A stretch of 32,484 nt of DNA, taken from the NCBI GenBank assembly GCA_049999725.1, contig JBNGIS010035452.1:1-32484 (forward strand). Reading direction: 5' to 3'. The stretch is from Haplomitrium mnioides. Taxonomy: Eukaryota > Marchantiophyta > Haplomitriopsida > Calobryales. A program made the translations under genes and the position numbers. How positions within the stretch are numbered: position 1 is the stretch's first letter; the number at the start of each line of letters is the position of its first letter. Below, piece by piece: positions 29,077-32,484 of the stretch. Under the pieces are notes generated by a model. The model had not been told where the DNA came from. It ran no database searches and worked only from the letters and a program-made list of their open reading frames with translations.

Positions 29077-29636
29077 CAGATGTTGTGGTTGATTGCACAG
29101 CAAACTTCGAAAAGGGCATCCTCGACGATGCCAAAAAATTGTTGTGGTGAATGTATAATTACAAAAGACCAAAAATCCGATGTTGTGATTGCCGCAAAAG
29201 ATGAAACCATGTCAAAAGTGTCATCTTTGGAAAATGGTTTAGAATCGTCATGCTTACATTCTTTAAGGTTGTAATCGTAAGGAATATCCACAATAACCAA
29301 AGTGAAACACCTGGGTTTCACAAAGCCCTTCAACTGTCGAGCATTGACCTCTCCGTGGATTTGGTAAAATACCACGATGAGACCATCGACATAGGACAAT
29401 AAGTCCTTGTCCTCGTCTCTCACAACTCCTTCAGTTGTAAGAGATGTAGCACCGCTTTGTTGCCTTGATTTCCACTCTCTAGCTTTTTGGCAATGAAGAA
29501 GAAAAGCTGGAGGATAGGAAACGAGAGTGAGAGTTTGGTCATAATCTTCTAGGGCTTCTTCGACCCCTGATCTTTTTCGGCCTTTTGGAGCTACTGTCAA
29601 TTTTTTTGCCAGCTGACGTTTAAACGTCTTGTCCCT
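29077..29636 (-). pseudogene. Methyltransferase-like gene, exon 2 (motif IV)
   Basis: 560 bases, 186 codons plus two bases, without any stop. It starts after GTGTAG (29637-29642), starts in phase 0 and ends with two bases of a codon, which exon 3 completes. The N-terminal half is basic (K-R-Q-L-A-K-K, K-G-R-K-R-S-G) and unrecognised. The second half has F-T-L-V-I-V-D-I-P-Y at about 29277-29303 (DIPY codons at 29277-29288), aligned with motif IV, (D/N/S)PP(Y/F), which positions the target amino group. A W-S-F-V-I-I-H-S-P-Q-Q segment follows, as in the next strand and motif V-VI region. The Ile in place of the first Pro would need two base changes from CCN, so it may be a feature of this family rather than decay. 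Confidence 0.65.
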
Positions 29637-30196
29637 CTACACATAACAGAAACAAAAAACAATATGAGGAGACCAAAAAAAAATTAAATACTAGAGAGGG
29701 ACACTGAATTCCATGCTCGCATGGACAATGAAGTCAAAGCGCTTAAGGACTTCAAAGTTCAAGCGCACTGGGACTTTGATGTCGAGGAAAGCTTGGACTT
29801 CAAAGTCATTGTTGGTCTGTGTGTGCATGGACTTTATAGTCTTTGCATGCTAGGAATTTCTATTCCAACCGACCTGTACTTAGAAGTCCATGCCGCTTGG
29901 AATTCTAACCCCATGCGTATATGGACCTCCTAGGTAGGCATGCTTGAACTACAAGGGAAGCACTGCCTATTCCTTGTGCGTTGGCTATAAAGTCCGATTA
30001 CACAAACACTGCGAAGTCCATGCATGTTTGGGCTATGTCGTAAAGCCGCAAAGAGACTAAGAAGTCCATGCATGCATGAACTTTATAGTCATTGCACGAA
30101 AAGACTCAAAACCTATTTTGTCAAAACCAAAGACAACTTAAAGTAAATTCACTGCAACTCCAAAGAAATGAATGTGGTGTGAAAAGAAGAACTTAC
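29637..30196 (-). other. Intron 1 of the methyltransferase-like gene, with a degenerate repeat
   Basis: GTAAGT at its upstream end (30191-30196) and GTGTAG at its downstream end. 29710-30110 contains imprecise repeats around GAAGTCCATGC (29883, 30014, 30061) and CATGCATG-like palindromes. They are similar in theme to the arrays at 21026-21430 and 31432-31690. Confidence 0.55.
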
Positions 30197-30516
30197 CAAA
30201 AGCTTCTCGAAGCTTGAATAGAAAGCAGCCATCTTGGACTACTTAGTGTGGAAAGGGTACTCCTCTCTTGCTTCCTCCCAAGTGTTGTAGTAAACCTCTG
30301 AACAAAAACTTCTTACCATTACTACCAAAACTTTATTTCTCTCTGCCTCTTGAGATATTTTTTCCATTGAAAGCTCTCCGACTTCCACCCACTTCAAAAA
30401 TGAAATTTTAACTTCGTCAAGAAGACCCTAAATGGACCTCCAAGGTGTCCACTTCATGTCCTCTATTCTTAGAGATCCCTTGGCCTTTGGCTTATGGCCA
30501 TTGACGATATTCTTCT
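30197..30516 (-). pseudogene. Methyltransferase-like gene, exon 1 (or an internal upstream exon)
   Basis: 320 bases. The frame reads E-D-M-K-W-T-P-W-R-S, L-L-D-E-V-K-I-S-F-L-K-W-V-E-V-G-E, then Y-Y-N-T-W-E-E-A-R-E-E-Y-P-F-H and F-Y-S-S-F-E-K-L-L, ending exactly before GTAAGT in phase 0, matching exon 2. In-frame stops: TAG at 30428-30430 and TAG at 30239-30241. The upstream boundary, TATGTGAG at about 30517, follows a T-rich stretch and is the least sure of the splice sites. The protein is acidic and unrecognised. The true start of the gene is not visible. Confidence 0.5.
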
Positions 30517-30529
30517 CTCACATAAAAAA

Positions 30530-30575
30530 TAACAGCTGCTACTTTGAACCAAGACCACGCTACTTAGAACATGAA
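30530..30575 (-). pseudogene. Exon-like block S-W-F-K-V-A, upstream copy
   Basis: See the related block at 20640-20700. It lies directly upstream of exon 1, in another frame, so it could be a separate exon of the same gene or part of the exon 1 boundary region. Confidence 0.3.
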
Positions 30576-30599
30576 CTTTTTTTTTTTGGGAAAAATTAT

Positions 30600-31431
30600 G
30601 ATTTTTCATATGAAAAACATAAAAAATGAGGTTAGTTTTTAAAAACAAAAAGTATATGAGTTTTTTGGATTTGTTTTTGGTCATTTAAGCAAGCGTGATA
30701 GAGCAAAGGTCAATTTTGTTATGCAAAATCAATCAATATTACTAGTTTTTATGAAAATATTGGAAAACTCTAATTTGTTTAAAAGCATTCAATTTATGGT
30801 AAGTTTTCATAAAAAATTTGCATTTATCATTGATTACAATTCTAAGCCTAAAATTTTTAATGCACGTTCCAAGAAACTATTTTGAAATATGTTTCATTGC
30901 ACAAACTTTAGGCGCGCGTAGACAATATGCTCTTTCAAACTTTTTTGTTGGAAAAATATTACGAAACACAAAGTAAAAGCCTAAGGGGACTAGACGTCAA
31001 GGGAACGAGTTTGCAATGGTAAACACAAAAACAAAGAAAACAAAACATTGCATAGATTTAGGAGCTTTATTTTAGACGTCAAGAAAAAAGGAAGCTTTCA
31101 ATTTAAGTTGAAAATCTTTGCAATCAAAAGTGAACATAGGCTTTTAAAACGGTTCCAATAATTAAAAATATTTCATAGTTCAACAAAGGATATACAGAAA
31201 CGTATCATAGTTCAGAATCATAAAAAGCAGTAGCTAAGGAGATTGAATTAAGATTGTAAACAAGAAACATGTCCAAGTTTTAGACTTGATTCAACCAAAC
31301 AAAGGTGTCAAGATCTACAAAAGAGTCTATGACTTGTGTACAAGCAAAGTTGTAATCGGTAGTCTTTGTATGAAGAAGCTTAAGGGTTATGCATGAGAAG
31401 TAGACCTTTTGGAAGGCGTGGACTTCTACCC
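30600..31431. other. AT-rich spacer
   Basis: No confirmed gene. A minus-strand stretch at about 31280-31390 reads D-Y-N-F-A-C-T-Q-V-I-D-S-F-V-D-L-D and might be an exon remnant, without further support. Confidence 0.3.
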
Positions 31432-31690
31432 CAAAGTCTATGCGTGCATAGGAATCCAAGCTCAACATGTGAACACTCCACTCCAAAGTCTATGCATGCA
31501 TAGGAATCCAAGCTCAACATGTGAACACTCCACTCCAAAGTCTAGGCGCGCTTAGGAATCTAAGCTCATCAAGTGAACACTCCACCTCAAAGTCTAAGCG
31601 CGCATAGGAATCTGGACTCACCATCTGAACACTCCACCCCAAAGTCTATACGCGCATAGGAATCCGAACTCACCATCTCAACATTCCACA
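31432..31690. repeat. 52-bp minisatellite with palindromic core, 5 units
   Basis: CAAAGTCTA starts at 31432, 31484, 31536, 31588 and 31640, exactly 52 bases apart. Each unit holds a palindrome-like core (CTATGCATGCATAG, CTAAGCGCGCATAG, CTATACGCGCATAG), followed by GAATCCAAGCTCAACATGTG and ACACTCCAC. Confidence 0.93.
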
Positions 31691-31699
31691 ACAAAGACT

Positions 31700-32265
31700 G
31701 ACAAGAAGCTAGGTTTTACGTTTCGTAGAAGAGTTTTTGCACGTTGTACGTTTTGCTTACAAATCAAAGAGACATACACACATAGGGTTCACACTTCTAC
31801 AACCGAGAAAAAAGACTGTAAACGTTCTATTTTTGCAAAAAACTCTACACATGCAAAAGATTTTGATTTCTAATTCGGAATCTAAAAGTAAAAACTAGTA
31901 CAAAGCTCTTCTTCTAAGTCAAACAATGCTAAAGATTTAAATTTTTACAACAAAGTCTTAAAAAGAAAAAAATTAGTCAATTTAGGCAGATGCTTCAACA
32001 AGATAATAACTTTAAATACTTATATTTTGTAGATGAAAATATTTCTATGAAGTAAATAAAAATATTAACTTTGAGTTAAAGTTTCATTTATAGAGAACAA
32101 TATTCAACTTGGAATGATTTATGGTCACAAGTTCAAGTTGGTAAAAAATCCAACAAGTTGCTAAAAATGATTTTCAAATACTTTGAGAAACGATCATCTT
32201 AAATTATACCAGATTTGAAAATACAAAATACAGAACAAAATTCTTGAAGGACTTTAGTCGCTGGT
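31700..32265. other. AT-rich spacer
   Basis: Nothing recognisable; A/T-rich with short A-runs. Confidence 0.4.
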
Positions 32266-32484
32266 CTAGATTTCTTCGGATTCAACTTCAGAAGATTCAT
32301 CAAGGTTTGCTTGATCTGTCTCTGTGTTTATCACACTTATTGAATCTCTTTGAAACATTTCAAGATTGAGGGTTTTTTGTCTTTTGTACTCAAATAGATT
32401 TGCTTTAATGGTAGCCAAAGTGGTTTTTCTCAATTAAAGCGCCTCCCTTAGACTGGTGATCGTGAAAGCTTTGACATGTTTTAA
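32266..32484 (-). pseudogene. C-terminal end of an unidentified coding relic
   Basis: 73 codons on the minus strand, entering from the right edge, with one internal TAA at 32434-32436 and a terminal TAG at 32266-32268. It reads F-T-I-T-S-L-R-E-A-L then a basic, helix-like stretch (L-A-T-I-K-A-N-L-F-E-Y-K-R-Q-K) and an acidic tail (E-S-S-E-V-E-S-E-E-I). This looks like a charged coiled-coil end of a host-type or transposon-type protein. Family not recognised; whether it is linked to the methyltransferase-like gene is unknown. Confidence 0.4.

Larger units (their letters stand above)
21581..30516 (-). pseudogene. Amino-methyltransferase-like gene split by copia element C
   Basis: Three exon-like tracts on the minus strand (30197-30516, 29077-29636, 21581-22190) join in one frame at GT-AG boundaries. 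Motif order is DIPY, an aromatic W-T-V-G-Y segment, K-P, then D-L-C-x-x-S-G-T-G and I-A-M-E-Y-D. This follows the beta class of SAM-dependent N4-cytosine/N6-adenine methyltransferases (PF01555-like), where motif IV precedes motif I. It differs from MT-A70 proteins, which lack the glycine-rich G-T-G form at this place. Exons 1 and 3 carry in-frame stops, so the copy is dead. Which base, DNA or RNA, the ancestor modified cannot be told. It could be a host gene, a gene acquired from bacteria, or cargo of another transposon. Confidence 0.7.

Noticed and set aside
30469-30684. 71-codon minus-strand open stretch at the upstream side of the methyltransferase-like gene
   Set aside because: A frame different from exon 1 and partly low-complexity; only the S-W-F-K-V-A part in a third frame has a second copy.

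Overview
This window looks like nuclear DNA of a large-genome land plant, possibly a gymnosperm or another repeat-rich lineage. The species cannot be fixed from sequence. The evidence is nested, decayed Ty1-copia and Ty3-gypsy retrotransposons, short GT-AG introns, long AT-rich spacers and no intact host gene. No tRNA, rRNA, CRISPR array or bacterial operon was seen. Nearly everything recognisable is encoded on the minus strand.

Layout, left to right. 1-133: most of an LTR of another copia-like element, inserted into element A. 134-5016: copia element A, lacking its RT end (outside the window). 5017-7600: unassigned sequence holding one decayed coding tract at 5551-6195. About 7600-7958: promoter part of an unrelated LTR with clustered heat-shock-element-like motifs, inserted into a gypsy integrase gene. 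7959-10459: decayed Ty3-gypsy pol (integrase, RNase H, RT, protease linker). 10457-10856: duplicated hairpin-like sequence and AT-rich spacer. 10857-18515: full-length copia element B. 18516-21580: AT-rich spacer with a 37-bp minisatellite. 21581-30516: a broken gene resembling a bacterial-type amino-methyltransferase, split by copia element C (22292-29064). 30517-32484: flank with a 52-bp minisatellite and, at the edge, the C-terminal end of another unidentified coding relic.

Elements A, B and C are one copia family with very short LTRs (109-127 bp, TGTTAT...ATAACA). Their order is gag, protease, integrase, RT, RNase H, as in plant elements of the Tnt1 kind. All carry inactivating changes, at different sites in each copy. 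In B and C the RT region contains a long tandem array in which all measurable spacings between repeat cores are multiples of three bases, so it appears to have been translated as part of the polyprotein.

The main non-transposon discovery is the methyltransferase-like gene. Exon 2 carries a DIPY motif (compare DPPY, motif IV) and exon 3 carries a KP pair and a D-L-C-x-x-S-G-T-G motif (motif I), the order of the beta class. Element C sits inside the intron between them, flanked by a perfect 5-bp duplication (AGAAC). Removing it leaves an intron of about 108 bp with GTAAGT at one end and AG at the other, and the two exons then join in frame. In-frame stops in exons 1 and 3 indicate a pseudogene.
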